Notes: generated by a model from the letters alone, not told the origin. 64,000 nt of DNA from Planctomycetota bacterium (GCA_020853575.1 JADYYP010000047.1:124001-188000); one strand, 5' to 3'; counted from the first letter of the stretch, positions 27,701-34,764 are shown. Translations and numbers: made by a program.

Positions 27701-27896
27701 TTGAGGAGAGTGGCTCGGGCTCCTGAGGTCTTGGGCTCGGACTGACAGTGGAACTCGTCGTCGACGGTTGTCCCATGTCGGCGATTGGCTGGCCTCGATT
27801 CCTGCTGCGAACGGCACTCCAAAACGCAATTGCGACGACCGCGCAAAGTGCCGCAGTGATCAGGAGACGTGGTTCGAGTCGTAGGCGACGCAACAT
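24702..27896 (-). CDS. Large membrane-anchored protein with tandem carboxypeptidase-regulatory-like domains
   Basis: 1064 residues. One N-terminal membrane helix (LLITAALCAVVAIAFW, about residues 11-28) is followed by a Ser/Pro-rich linker. A long chain of beta-sandwich domains follows, of the carboxypeptidase-regulatory/transthyretin-like type, each with a G-x-V-x-[DN]-x-x-G-x-[PA]-[VL]-x-[GN]-A core (DAEGVPVDGAEIQQF, TNSDGGPIPGATVWATW, DAVTGLPVEGAWVQVY, DSKKQPLVGCEIRL). No protease or other catalytic motif is seen. It starts 7 bases after the stop of the 64-residue gene, without a clear ribosome site of its own, so coupling is likely. Bases about 25400-27900 are much poorer in GC than the last 600 coding bases and the neighbouring genes, which suggests acquired or recombined DNA. 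Confidence 0.82.
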   Translation of the reverse strand: MLRRLRLEPRLLITAALCAVVAIAFWSAVRSRNRGQPIADMGQPSTTSSTVSPSPRPQEPEPLSSIQDRESVQPADIRGTVRFEDESPCVGAEVTLTSLDAMMQGTGRDWFLVNRAAVAARTSTTATRSNGDFGVNWPSSGPSQSSACALWVTSPDAVAQLRIIMRGDESNTQALSIVLKRAAPLAVVVRDAEGVPVDGAEIQQFVLTGSPPVGSGTCEDLARRVYARSSASDVDGSAHLPRLAGVVGIMASRDGLRSEPWFGNCLDRESITLILMPTFGISGHVRGCLSSNEQSNGFITIVARRGSGRIRLGGVSVDADGRFSDRHVPWANADELEVSFLGAHCESVSRTFSMPLAGDNIAIEFDTNEGLDIDVEVTNSDGGPIPGATVWATWKARDSTASSVGSTTSDGSVTLDGCRAGKVIVRATAPGYATQSTDVELPTAGTTPVKLRLEPAGKAIVRVRHEGVPVSDFDVVYQAVDPLSGMFNEVVRDSVNGEVVLDSVPTGSVYFVAQSQRFARSEANFVSVGPRELVTVDLEVPSPLMGRGRVLDAVTGLPVEGAWVQVYTNRGAFLLLPWGKRQSTDIDGSYEVSGFAPGETRCMIGAPGYAIGYGRAIGRAGETIDLGDTLLSRLQSLRVTLIGDTGQDYSKYSASAGGVVPLELRHFSAEGEATWTDVGAGSCWLGVSDGEGGITYFTLDLQSGSAWDFSVVVGGRRGVEIVLLDAAGVRRTDRWVAYITSVNSRGARSIASRTSDENGIVRVSQFTNERVVLEAVDFETGNALATEVVEFRNELDRVQLRIGGTRLGVRVVDSKKQPLVGCEIRLTSPLGASYWDFFGHSGSDGWTHWGNIGLTQVDVHLYDTRIGSRGGLRVELEDDVTEVEFELSADARVRLRTMDGDQVLSGVPVEISDPTGTYDYGAFPSDAAGLCESRPVHEGEHVVRVRTPSLWPVETRWMAREDERVDVLQLRRRGNLELTLENAGNARIAHAQVHLESIEFSASVADWTARNLCRASSASLTTDAAGRLSVEGLPRGDYRWRCGQASGELTVAPLGWTRIALRVE

Positions 27897-27903
27897 GACG
27901 CGC

Positions 27904-28098
27904 TCAGGGAAGCTGCTGCAAAGTGAGTGTCGGAGGAATCACGCCGCCCCCGACTCCTCCGCCGGGCTCCATTCTTACGCCGCGTGGCCGCTGCACGGTC
28001 GTAGTGCCCGATTGCTGAACCCTCGATGGAGCGGCCGCAAACGACGTCCCGGTAGCGCAGAACAGGAACGCGATGAGCAGTCTGCTACAAAAAGACAC
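27904..28098 (-). CDS. Small exported protein in the sigma-led operon
   Basis: 64 residues from a GTG at 28098 with a very strong ribosome site (AAGGAGGG, seven bases upstream), which decides the start. The start overlaps the end of the 310-residue gene by 14 bases. Residues 1-23 are a clear signal peptide (LLIAFLFCATGTSFA). The mature part of about 40 residues is Gly/Pro-rich without recognisable motif. Not a known family to me. Its position between a sigma-factor gene pair and the large anchored protein suggests a secreted partner or signal of the system. Confidence 0.72.
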   Translation of the reverse strand: MSFCSRLLIAFLFCATGTSFAAAPSRVQQSGTTTVQRPRGVRMEPGGGVGGGVIPPTLTLQQLP

Positions 28099-29017
28099 TT
28101 AGCACCCTCCTTGCGCTAGCGCCGACTTTCCCGGATCGACAACGGATCATCTGGGAGACTTCGCCTCTGGTCGTTGAGTCGACGAACGTGTGCACTCGCG
28201 GCCGATAGGACCGTAGAAAGCTCTCGATTGCTGCATCGGACTCCGCGAACCTGGCTTCGATTTCTGCCGCTGCGATCGAGAACTCCTCCGTCCGACCGGC
28301 GAGCACGGCGTTTATCAGCATGAACACCGCATTCGCGCCCGTGGTTTCGCCGAGGAGGGCTGCGCGGCGTTGCGATTGGAGGGCTGCGAGGCGGTCGTCG
28401 AGGGCGATCTGGGCGAGGGCGGCGTTGGACCAGGCGTTGGCGGCCAGCGGGCCGATCGCGCGGCGGGTCGCGACTTCCTCGAGGATGCGCAAGGCGACGC
28501 GCGGCTGGTCGTCGAAAATCAGTGCCAGCGCAACCAGGATCCTGGCTTGGTCGGTCGAGGCGAAACGCTGGGAGAGCGTGGCCAACTCCAACACGCTCGG
28601 CCAGCGCTCGACGGGCGCCCCGAGCAACGCGTCGAGCACGCCGTTGCCTGCGACCGCGCGCGCCTGCGGCTCGAGTTCCCGCATCTCGGCGCGGAAGTGC
28701 GCGACATCGAGCGGCGTGCGACGCACGTTCGGAGCGACGTAGTCTGCGACGTGGTACTTCGGCTCCGCGATCGTGAGCAGTCGGTGCGTCGCCGCGTCGC
28801 GCAACGAACGCGCGACCTCTTCGCGGTGCACCGCCAGCAACTCGCGCTCGGCCGCGGAAAGGCCCGTCCTGGTGACCGGCACGCTCGCGGAGCCGATGAA
28901 ATGCGCCGCTGGCGCTCGCAGTCGCGGCGCTCTCAGCAGTGTCGAGCCCGGCTCGGCGGCGATGTCGCGCACGAGCGCTTCGACTTCCGGGCTCAAGTGC
29001 AGGTGTTCACTCGTCAT
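28085..29017 (-). CDS. Helical, TPR-like protein of unknown function in the sigma-led operon
   Basis: 310 residues, no signal peptide or membrane helix. The C-terminal two thirds is alpha-helical with TPR-like spacing (VLELATLSQRFASTDQARIL, VALRILEEVATRRAIGP, AWSNAALAQIALDDRLAAL). The N-terminal 100 residues are of unknown fold. The ATG at 29017 has a strong site (GGAGGAGG) and overlaps the upstream sigma-like gene by 11 bases, so the pair is translated together. That position, right behind an ECF-like sigma factor, is where an anti-sigma or regulatory partner usually sits, but no anti-sigma zinc or membrane motif is present, so a soluble partner is only a guess. Confidence 0.65.
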   Translation of the reverse strand: MTSEHLHLSPEVEALVRDIAAEPGSTLLRAPRLRAPAAHFIGSASVPVTRTGLSAAERELLAVHREEVARSLRDAATHRLLTIAEPKYHVADYVAPNVRRTPLDVAHFRAEMRELEPQARAVAGNGVLDALLGAPVERWPSVLELATLSQRFASTDQARILVALALIFDDQPRVALRILEEVATRRAIGPLAANAWSNAALAQIALDDRLAALQSQRRAALLGETTGANAVFMLINAVLAGRTEEFSIAAAEIEARFAESDAAIESFLRSYRPRVHTFVDSTTRGEVSQMIRCRSGKVGASARRVLSVFL

Positions 29018-29627
29018 CGAACGCCTCCTCCGGTTGCGTGGATCGCGGAGTCCTCCCCAGAGTGGACAGTTGAACCAGCGTCTCGCGGAGAATCCGCATC
29101 AGGCGCGCGGCATCCACACCGAGTTCGCTCGCTGCCTTTTCGAGCGGCACCGAGTTCAGGATCAGCGCGTGGAACGCACGCCGGTGCAGCAGCGGTAGCG
29201 CATGGAACACGACGCACATCCGGCGCGCGACGTGCATTTCCACCCCGAGCGCAGCGCCCAGGAACCGGTAGCGCTCGTCGTCGTCGCCCTCTTGCTCGCA
29301 GGCGTCGGCTTCGATGTCCTCGTCCAGCAGAGCCTCCGCGCTGCGCTCGATGATCGCGCGCAGCCAACTGTCGAAGGCCCGGGCGTTGGGCCGGCGATGT
29401 GCGGTGAACGCCACGCGCGCTGCGGACTTCGTGATCAGGCGTTCGGCGGAAACCAGCAGGGCCCGCTCGCGAATGACCTCGATGCAGCGCGACTGGAGCC
29501 CCAACGGATCGCCTTCGCACAGACGAGCCAAGATCGACTGCGGCGTGCCCGCCAACAGTTCATCGATCTGCGATCCGCCGGGAGCAAACGCGCTCGGCGA
29601 CGCAGTGTGATCGCGAGCTCGATCCAT
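29007..29627 (-). CDS. Divergent ECF-like sigma factor
   Basis: 206 residues from the ATG at 29627. A region-2-like helical segment is present (SWLRAIIERSAEALLDED), although weaker than in typical ECF factors. The C-terminal region 4 is clearer: LPLLHRRAFHALILNSVPL followed by a helix-turn-helix (EKAASELGVDAARLMRILRE). Its N-terminus is extended by a region resembling the start of planctomycete sigma-like proteins. It leads a four-gene minus-strand operon with overlapping or nearly abutting genes (29627 to 24702) and may control it. A TAGGAA hexamer four bases before the ATG is a weak -10 candidate. Confidence 0.65.
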   Translation of the reverse strand: MDRARDHTASPSAFAPGGSQIDELLAGTPQSILARLCEGDPLGLQSRCIEVIRERALLVSAERLITKSAARVAFTAHRRPNARAFDSWLRAIIERSAEALLDEDIEADACEQEGDDDERYRFLGAALGVEMHVARRMCVVFHALPLLHRRAFHALILNSVPLEKAASELGVDAARLMRILRETLVQLSTLGRTPRSTQPEEAFDDE

Positions 29628-29868
29628 CGCGTTCCTATTGCGACGGCGCGAAGTTCCCGCGCCGCTCGACAATCGTCAAGTCGCGGCAGTGCTTTTCACT
29701 GACGTTGCCGGAACGCGGCGACGACCAACAGATGCGAATTCCCCCAAGTAGGAACTCGGTGTCCGACCGAGCACGCCCGCCACGCCGCGTTCACAAGCGC
29801 CTCGCGCGCAGCCGAACGGCGCGAGTCGGCACTGATACGTCCCGCCGGAGCCTCGCTCACGCTCGACC

Positions 29869-29877
29869 GACCGGTCC
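29869..29877 (-). repeat. GGACCGGTC element downstream of the RCC1-type gene (third, degenerate copy)
   Basis: Minus-strand GGACCGGTC lies about 20 bases beyond the stop of the 29897 gene and is followed by GGTCGAGCG. It resembles the post-stop element at 32609 and 54952 but without the ATATG part, so it may be chance in GC-rich DNA. Confidence 0.3.
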
Positions 29878-29896
29878 GGTCCCGGCCCGCCCGCTC

Positions 29897-31246
29897 CTAC
29901 GGCCCCACATCGACCTTCAGCGCGTCCGAAAGGCCATAGCGGAACGGTGCCGCGCTCGCGTCGCGCATCCAGAACTGGAGATGCACGACATCCCCGACGC
30001 TCAGCTCCCGCGCTCCCAGGAACTCGCGCCCCCACTGGAGAGCGAACACCCCCGAACAGTCGTCCACCCCCACGCTGCCGCCGGAGTCGAAGGGCCCCTC
30101 GCGCTGGAAGGGGAAGGCGACGCACAGCGTCCCGTTGCGGAACGGGTCGCTCTTCTCGCCGAACCCCCACAGCAGGATCCCCGTGCGCTGGTTGCGCACG
30201 TTCGCGACCGAGATGCTCAAGCTCTCGCCGCCGCTCCAGGCGAGCGCACCGCTGGCGCCGATCGCGGGCACGCAACCGAGCGAGTTGGTCTTCGCGGTGC
30301 AGTAGGTCTCCGGCGGCGCGGCGAGCTTCCCGTGGCGCGCGAGCGTGAACGCGTCGCCGGCGCTGACCTCGACGATCGCTTGGCCCGCGGGCGCGAGCAG
30401 GTTCGCGAGCTGGCCGGCACCATTCGCGCCCCACGCGACCACGGTGCCGTCGCTGCGCAGCGCGACGGTGTGATTCGCCGACGCGGACACGTCGACGTAG
30501 CTCGTTCCGGGCGGCAGCGCCGGCACATTGCATTGACCGTCGCTGTTCAGCCCGAAGGCCACGATCGCGCCGTCGCTGCGCAAGGCCGCGGAGTGCGAGT
30601 AGCCTGCCGCGATCGCCGTGTAGGTCACTCCGGCCGGCAGCGCGGGTACCGTGCACTCGCCGAAGTAGTTGAAGCCGAACGCGGCCACGGCGCCGTCGCT
30701 GCGCAAGTACAGCCCGTGCGCGAACCCCGCCGCGATCCCGGTGAAACTCGCGCCGGCCGGCAGCGTCGGGAGATTGAACGGCGCCCATCCCGTGACCGTC
30801 ACGCTGCCGTCGCTGACGCGCGCCAGCGAGAGAATGAACCCGATGTCGACCTCGACATAGCGCTCGCCGGCGGGCGGCGGCGGCACGTCGCATTCGGAGT
30901 ACGCGTTCCAGCCCCAGCCGACCACGCTGCCGTCGCTGCGCAGCGCGATCGAGTCTCCCCAGCCCGCCGCGACCTGCGTGTAGCGCAATCCGACCGGCAA
31001 GGGCGGCACCGTGCACTGGCCGTGGTCGTTCAGGCCCCACGCGAGCACGTCACCGTCGCTCGCCAGCGCCAGCGCGAAGTGCGCTCCGGCGTCGGCCTGC
31101 ACGAAGCTCCGACCGCTCGGGATCGAGGGCACGTTGCGCTCCCCGTTGGTGTTCGAGCCCGCGGTCGCGATCCCGCTCTGGGCTCGCAGCGGCAGCGCGG
31201 ACAAGGTCAGGCACACGGCGATCGAGCGCAGCGCAAAGACACACAT
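29897..31246 (-). CDS. Exported RCC1-repeat propeller protein with Pro-terminal module
   Basis: 449 residues with a signal peptide (SIAVCLTLSALPLRAQS). About seven RCC1-like repeats of 45-50 residues follow, each with the core S-x-A-L-R-S-D-G-x-V-x-x-[WF]-G-x-N (HTVALRSDGTVVAWG, GDSIALRSDGSVVGWGWN, HSAALRSDGAIVAFGLN), predicting a beta-propeller. The C-terminal 135 residues are the recurrent module (CTAKTNSLGCVPAIGASG, LCVAFPF, DDCSGVF, FWMRD, LSDAL, final GP). The ATG has AGGAGG upstream and a TACGAT hexamer as likely -10. In bacteria such propellers are often surface or adhesion proteins; the ligand is unknown. Confidence 0.85.
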   Translation of the reverse strand: MCVFALRSIAVCLTLSALPLRAQSGIATAGSNTNGERNVPSIPSGRSFVQADAGAHFALALASDGDVLAWGLNDHGQCTVPPLPVGLRYTQVAAGWGDSIALRSDGSVVGWGWNAYSECDVPPPPAGERYVEVDIGFILSLARVSDGSVTVTGWAPFNLPTLPAGASFTGIAAGFAHGLYLRSDGAVAAFGFNYFGECTVPALPAGVTYTAIAAGYSHSAALRSDGAIVAFGLNSDGQCNVPALPPGTSYVDVSASANHTVALRSDGTVVAWGANGAGQLANLLAPAGQAIVEVSAGDAFTLARHGKLAAPPETYCTAKTNSLGCVPAIGASGALAWSGGESLSISVANVRNQRTGILLWGFGEKSDPFRNGTLCVAFPFQREGPFDSGGSVGVDDCSGVFALQWGREFLGARELSVGDVVHLQFWMRDASAAPFRYGLSDALKVDVGP

Positions 31247-31282
31247 GGCGATCCTCCTGCGGGCGCGAGCTGGGCTGCGGGC

Positions 31283-31288
31283 ATCGTA
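31283..31288 (-). promoter_or_regulatory. Putative -10 element TACGAT of the RCC1-type gene
   Basis: Minus-strand TACGAT in GGCTACGATGCCC, about 36 bases before the ATG at 31246, which has a good AGGAGG site. Confidence 0.45.
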
Positions 31289-31389
31289 GCCTGGCGCCGC
31301 GAGCGCGACGCTCGGCCGATGGGAGTAGCGGCCCTGGCGCGGAATGCGTTCCGAGCGGAGCAGCGAGAGCGCGAATCGGCGCCGTGCGC

Positions 31390-31395
31390 TACCTT
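31390..31395 (+). promoter_or_regulatory. Putative -10 element TACCTT of the 31433 gene
   Basis: TACCTT in GCGCTACCTTGGG, 37 bases before the ATG at 31433, which follows GAAAGGA. Confidence 0.4.
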
Positions 31396-31432
31396 GGGCC
31401 AGGCTCTCGCTCTCGACCCCGAAAGGACCGCC

Positions 31433-32611
31433 ATGACCTCACCGCTCTCCTCGATCCGCATGCTGAACCAGGCTCTGGCGCTGAGCGCGCTCGCGACCGC
31501 CCCGGCGCTGGCGCAGATCGACGTCGCCATCTGCGCCGCGGCGCAGACCTCGAGCACCGACTGTCGCTTCGTCGACGTGCAGTCGAAGCTGCTCGCCAGC
31601 GGCCTGTTCGCGACGGTCGACATCCTGAACGCCAGCTCGTCGACGCCGACGCTGGCGCAGTTCCAGGCCTACGACGCGGTGATCGTGTGGTCGAACACTT
31701 CGTTCCAGAACTCGATCCTGCTCGGCGACACGTTGGCCGACTACGTCGACGCGGGCGGCGGCGTGGTGGTCGCGGTGTTCGCGGTCAACTGGAACACGAC
31801 CACGCTGTCGCTGCAGGGCCGCTGGCAGACCGGGTACGAGGTGATCCTCGATCAATCGGGATCGACGACCGGCGCCGCGACTTTGGGCGCGGTGCTCTTG
31901 CCCCAACACCCGATCATGGCGGGCGTGGTGTCGTTCGACGGCGGCACGAGCTCGTTCCGGCCGACCGCGACCGTGCTCGCTCCCGGCGCGACGGCGATCG
32001 CCGATTGGAGCGACGGCCGCGTGCTCGTCGCCGAAGGCGTCAACCCCAAGCGCATCGACCTCGGCTTCTATCCGCCGTCGAGCACCTGCGCGAGCGGCTT
32101 CTGGAACGTCGCCACCGACGGTGACCAGTTGCTCGCGAACGCGCTGTTGTACGCTGCGACCGCGAACAGCTGCGGTACGACGTCGTACTGCACGGGCAGC
32201 ACCTCGGTCAGCGGCTGCACCCCGACGATGTCGTCGAGCGGAACGCCGAGCGCGTCCGCGAGCTCGGGCTTCAACATCAACTGCGACGACCTCCCGGCTC
32301 AGCGCAACGCGGTGGTCTTCTATGGAATCACCGGGCGCCAGGCGCAGCAGTGGTCGGCCGGCAGCACGAGCTTCCTGTGCGTCAAGCCTCCGACGCAGCG
32401 CACGCTCGCGCAGAACTCCGGCGGTACGCCCGGCCTGTGCGACGGGACGATCGGCTTCGACTTGCTCGGCTTCTTCGCCGCCAACCCCGGGGCTCTCGGT
32501 CAGCCGATCGCCAACGGGACGACGCTCGACGTTCAGACCTGGTACCGCGATCCCGCCGCGCCCAAGACCACCAACCTCTCGGACGCGCTCGAGATCGCGC
32601 TGTGCCCGTGA
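31433..32611 (+). CDS. Exported ThuA/amidotransferase-fold-like protein with Pro-terminal module
   Basis: 392 residues with signal peptide (LALSALATAPALAQ). The first 210 residues resemble a class I amidotransferase/ThuA-like flavodoxin fold: VDVQSKLLASGLFATVDIL, FQAYDAVIVWSN, LADYVDAGGGVVVAVF, HPIMAGVVSFDGG. No catalytic Cys-His-Glu triad is obvious, so it is probably a binding variant. The last 140 residues are the recurrent module (CTGSTSVSGCTPTMSSSG, FLCVKPPTQRTL, LCDGTIGFD, WYRDP, LSDAL, final CP). A long open plus-strand frame upstream of 31433 is a GC-composition shadow. The stop codon is followed by the GGACCGGTC element. Confidence 0.82.
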   Translation: MTSPLSSIRMLNQALALSALATAPALAQIDVAICAAAQTSSTDCRFVDVQSKLLASGLFATVDILNASSSTPTLAQFQAYDAVIVWSNTSFQNSILLGDTLADYVDAGGGVVVAVFAVNWNTTTLSLQGRWQTGYEVILDQSGSTTGAATLGAVLLPQHPIMAGVVSFDGGTSSFRPTATVLAPGATAIADWSDGRVLVAEGVNPKRIDLGFYPPSSTCASGFWNVATDGDQLLANALLYAATANSCGTTSYCTGSTSVSGCTPTMSSSGTPSASASSGFNINCDDLPAQRNAVVFYGITGRQAQQWSAGSTSFLCVKPPTQRTLAQNSGGTPGLCDGTIGFDLLGFFAANPGALGQPIANGTTLDVQTWYRDPAAPKTTNLSDALEIALCP

Positions 32612-32632
32612 TATGGACGGACCGGTCAAGCG
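32609..32632 (+). repeat. Post-stop repeat element containing GGACCGGTCAAGCG (copy 1)
   Basis: From the TGA stop through 32632 this stretch is identical at 23 of 24 bases to 54952-54975, which also starts at the stop codon of a module-protein gene. The non-coding part holds the 8-bp palindrome GACCGGTC. The identity extends into the last codons (CTGTGCCC) of both genes. Confidence 0.6.
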
Positions 32633-32680
32633 CCGCCGCTGATTCCTGAGGTCGAACTCCGGCCGAATGGCGGAGGAGAG

Positions 32681-32842
32681 AGTCTTGTTTCCGTACCTCG
32701 GTGCGCACGTCGATTGACGCAGCGCATCCTCGGGCACAGCGATCCGAGGATGACGGCGAGGGTGTACACGAACCTGGCTGTGGAGGATTTGAGGGAGGCG
32801 GCGGAGGTGGTGGCGAGGGTGGTGCGAGCGGCGACGCGGTGA
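32681..32842 (+). pseudogene. C-terminal remnant of a tyrosine recombinase (phage-type integrase)
   Basis: The frame ending at the TGA at 32840-32842 encodes LTQRILGHSDPRMTARVY and then TNLAVEDLREAAEVVARVV. This has the LGH-S motif and the catalytic Tyr spacing (GH ... ARVYTNL) of tyrosine recombinase C-termini. Only about 45-50 codons remain; no start, core-binding domain or first catalytic Arg is visible upstream. It begins about 70 bases after the 31433 gene and marks a past insertion of a mobile element. Confidence 0.75.
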
Positions 32843-32884
32843 GTGAGATCGCGAATCCACGGTGCCACCGTCGCGCGGCGGGCG

Positions 32885-32890
32885 TAGGTT
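32885..32890 (+). promoter_or_regulatory. Putative -10 element TAGGTT, leaderless spacing
   Basis: TAGGTT ends 10 bases before the ATG at 32901 with no Shine-Dalgarno sequence between. Confidence 0.4.
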
Positions 32891-32900
32891 TCTCGACCGC

Positions 32901-33333
32901 ATGAAACTGAAGAAAGTCCCGTGCGAGCGATTCAACTCTAGGCCGAAGGAGAACTTCAATTTCCAGAAGGTCTCCGCGATCTTGGCCGACTACGGCTTCG
33001 TCACGTTCCGCTTGTCGGACGACTGGTGCGGCGCCGACTTCATCGCGCTGCACATCTACGGCGACGTGCTTCGCGTGCAACTCAAGTCGCGCCTCACTTT
33101 CCCCAAGAAGTACGAGGGCAACGGCCTGCACGTCGCGTTCGGCTCCAAGAGCTCGTGGTATCTGTACCCGAACGACGCTCTTGCTTCGTGAGTTCCTGAA
33201 GTCGACGACGATCGGATCGACAACCTCGTGGGTGCAGGACGGCGAATACTCGTTCCCGCGACTCTCCAAGAGGCACCTATCGCGACTCGAGCCGTTCCGC
33301 ATCAGCGGAGACGCGAAGCCGCTGCCGGAGTAG
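32901..33333 (+). pseudogene. Frameshifted nuclease-like (PD-(D/E)XK-type) gene of unknown family
   Basis: The first frame (32901-33191) gives 96 residues: NFQKVSAILADYGFVTFRL, DDWCGADFIALHIYG, LRVQLKSRLTFPKKYEG and SSWYLYPNDA. Then it stops prematurely. Shifting frame near 33175 continues coherently to a stop at 33331-33333 (LLREFLKSTTIGSTTSW, YSFPRLSKRHLSRLEPFRI). The combined length is about 143 residues. The D ... QLK arrangement (GADFIA ... RVQLKSR) resembles the active site of PD-(D/E)XK-fold nucleases, but the family assignment is an inference. It sits between an integrase and a transposase remnant, so a decayed accessory gene is the simplest reading. A sequencing error would also explain one frameshift. 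Confidence 0.6.
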
Positions 33334-33404
33334 CGGCAAAGCACGCCACGTCAGGCGCTCTGTAACCGTCCCGCGATCGATGCCGAGCTCGGCCGCAGAG
33401 CAAG

Positions 33405-33623
33405 AACACCCCCAACGGTTTCGAGCCGCGCCGCGTCCGCCGCGACGGATCGATCAAGTGGTCCGGCGGCTTCGTGTTCGTCGGCGAGGCCATGGCGCAC
33501 GAGACCATCGGCCTCGAGCAAGTCGACGACAGCCGCTGGCACGTGCACCTCGGACCGATGCGGCTGGGCATGCTCCACGAACGAACGCGCACGGTCCTGC
33601 CCGTGGCTGGAGACGATGAATAG
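33405..33623 (+). pseudogene. C-terminal remnant of an integrase-core (IS481-like) transposase
   Basis: The 72-codon open frame ending at the TAG at 33621 reads GFEPRRVRRDGSIKWSGG, FVFVGEAMAHETIGLEQVDD and RWHVHLGPMRLGMLHERT. This is the beta-rich C-terminal tail that follows the DDE domain in integrase-core transposases of the IS481-like type (RRVRxDGxIxWxG ... GLExxDDxxWxVxFGP). The DDE catalytic domain is missing. I see no inverted repeats around it. Adjacent to two other accessory remnants. Confidence 0.65.
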
Positions 33624-33703
33624 CGCTGTGTCACTCATGTGCTCGGACACATCTGTCACCCATGTGCCGGATTGCACACGCGCTCGATGCGCTCCCGGCG
33701 CGC

Positions 33704-34483
33704 TCAGTGCTTGGGAGCGGCGGACTTGTCCCAGCGCCAGCCGCGGCCGCGCGCCATCCAGAAGAACGTGCGCACGAGCACCGCCAGATCGGTCGAGCAC
33801 GACATGTTGCGCAAGTAGGCGCGGTTGAGCTCGAGCTTGCGCTGGTAGGCCTGAACGTCACGCGGCGTGTAGCCCTGCGTGACCTGCGCCAGGCCGGTGA
33901 TGCCGGGCTTGATCGCCAGGCGCTCGATGAATCCGGGCACGTTCGCGTTGGCCCACTCCTCGACCTCGACCATCTCTGGCCGCGGCCCGATGAAGCTCAT
34001 CTCGCCGCGCAGCACGTTGATCAGCTGCGGCAATTCGTCGAGGTGCGAGCTGCGCAGGAAGCGCCCGAAGCTCGTCACGCGCGCTTGATCACCGGCACTC
34101 CAGGCCGCGAAGTTGCCCTGCGGCGCGTCGCGCATGGTGCGGAACTTCACCAGGTTGAAGATCCGGCCGCGGTGCCCGACGCGCGGCTGGACGAAGAGCA
34201 CCTTGCGCAACGATCCGAAGGCGATCGCGCTCGCCACGGCCACGCCGGCTCCGATCAGGGCCGCAGGCACGATGCACAGCGCGAGCAGCAGCTCGTCGAG
34301 CAGTGGACGCAGCGTCGTGGCCCACGTCCCGCGCGGTGCCAGCCGCTCCCAGTCGACGCTCTCGTCGAGCACGTCGCTCGCGGCATGCGGCAGCGTTGCG
34401 GAGAGCTCGGGTGCGTCGTCACGCCGAGCTTCGAGCTCGACGAACAGGCGTGCGCGGCGGCGGTGGCGGAGCGAGGACGGCAT
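33704..34483 (-). CDS. Undecaprenyl-phosphate sugar-phosphate transferase (initiating enzyme, WcaJ/WbaP-like)
   Basis: About 259 residues from the ATG at 34483; an in-frame ATG at 34585 would add a low-complexity extension. A membrane helix (LLLALCIVPAALIGAGVAVA) precedes the catalytic domain of bacterial sugar transferases: NLVKFRTMRDAPQG, SSHLDELPQLINVLRGEMSF, IGPRPEMVEVEEW, KPGITGLAQVTQGY. These enzymes move a sugar 1-phosphate onto undecaprenyl phosphate to start repeat-unit synthesis. Its length fits the short single-helix transferases rather than the five-helix WcaJ type. Divergent from the flippase gene and the logical first step of the adjacent exopolysaccharide locus. Confidence 0.9.
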   Translation of the reverse strand: MPSSLRHRRRARLFVELEARRDDAPELSATLPHAASDVLDESVDWERLAPRGTWATTLRPLLDELLLALCIVPAALIGAGVAVASAIAFGSLRKVLFVQPRVGHRGRIFNLVKFRTMRDAPQGNFAAWSAGDQARVTSFGRFLRSSHLDELPQLINVLRGEMSFIGPRPEMVEVEEWANANVPGFIERLAIKPGITGLAQVTQGYTPRDVQAYQRKLELNRAYLRNMSCSTDLAVLVRTFFWMARGRGWRWDKSAAPKH

Positions 34484-34764
34484 CTCGACGGGAGCGGTGT
34501 GAAGTTCTTTCCCTGACTGCGGAGGTGCGGGCGATCGGGGGGCGACGCCGCGCGAGCTGTGTGCGGGATCGGAGTCCGCGCGCATGAAACTGTGGTGCTC
34601 CCGCCGTTTTTCCCGCAGATCGTCGAACCGCCCGCGGGAGCGCTCGAGCGCGGGCGGCCGCAAGCTCAAGCACTCCCAGATCGCTTCCGATGAGCAGCGC
34701 TGCGCGCTCGCCGTCCCCGCGGAGTGCGGCGCTCCGCCATGTCCCCTTTCCCGCGAGCTGCTCG

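Noticed and set aside
28085-29017. 310-residue protein as an anti-sigma factor
   Set aside because: It has neither a membrane helix nor the H-x3-C-x2-C zinc motif; only its position suggests such a role.
29705-32611. A 968-codon open frame on the plus strand running into the 31433 gene
   Set aside because: Its first two thirds is antisense to the RCC1-type gene, rich in Arg/Ala/His with no family motifs. Only the part from 31433 with a signal peptide and ribosome site is coding.
32901-33333. The nuclease-like gene as part of an anti-phage defence system
   Set aside because: No methyltransferase, helicase or other defence partner is adjacent; the neighbours are dead mobile-element pieces.
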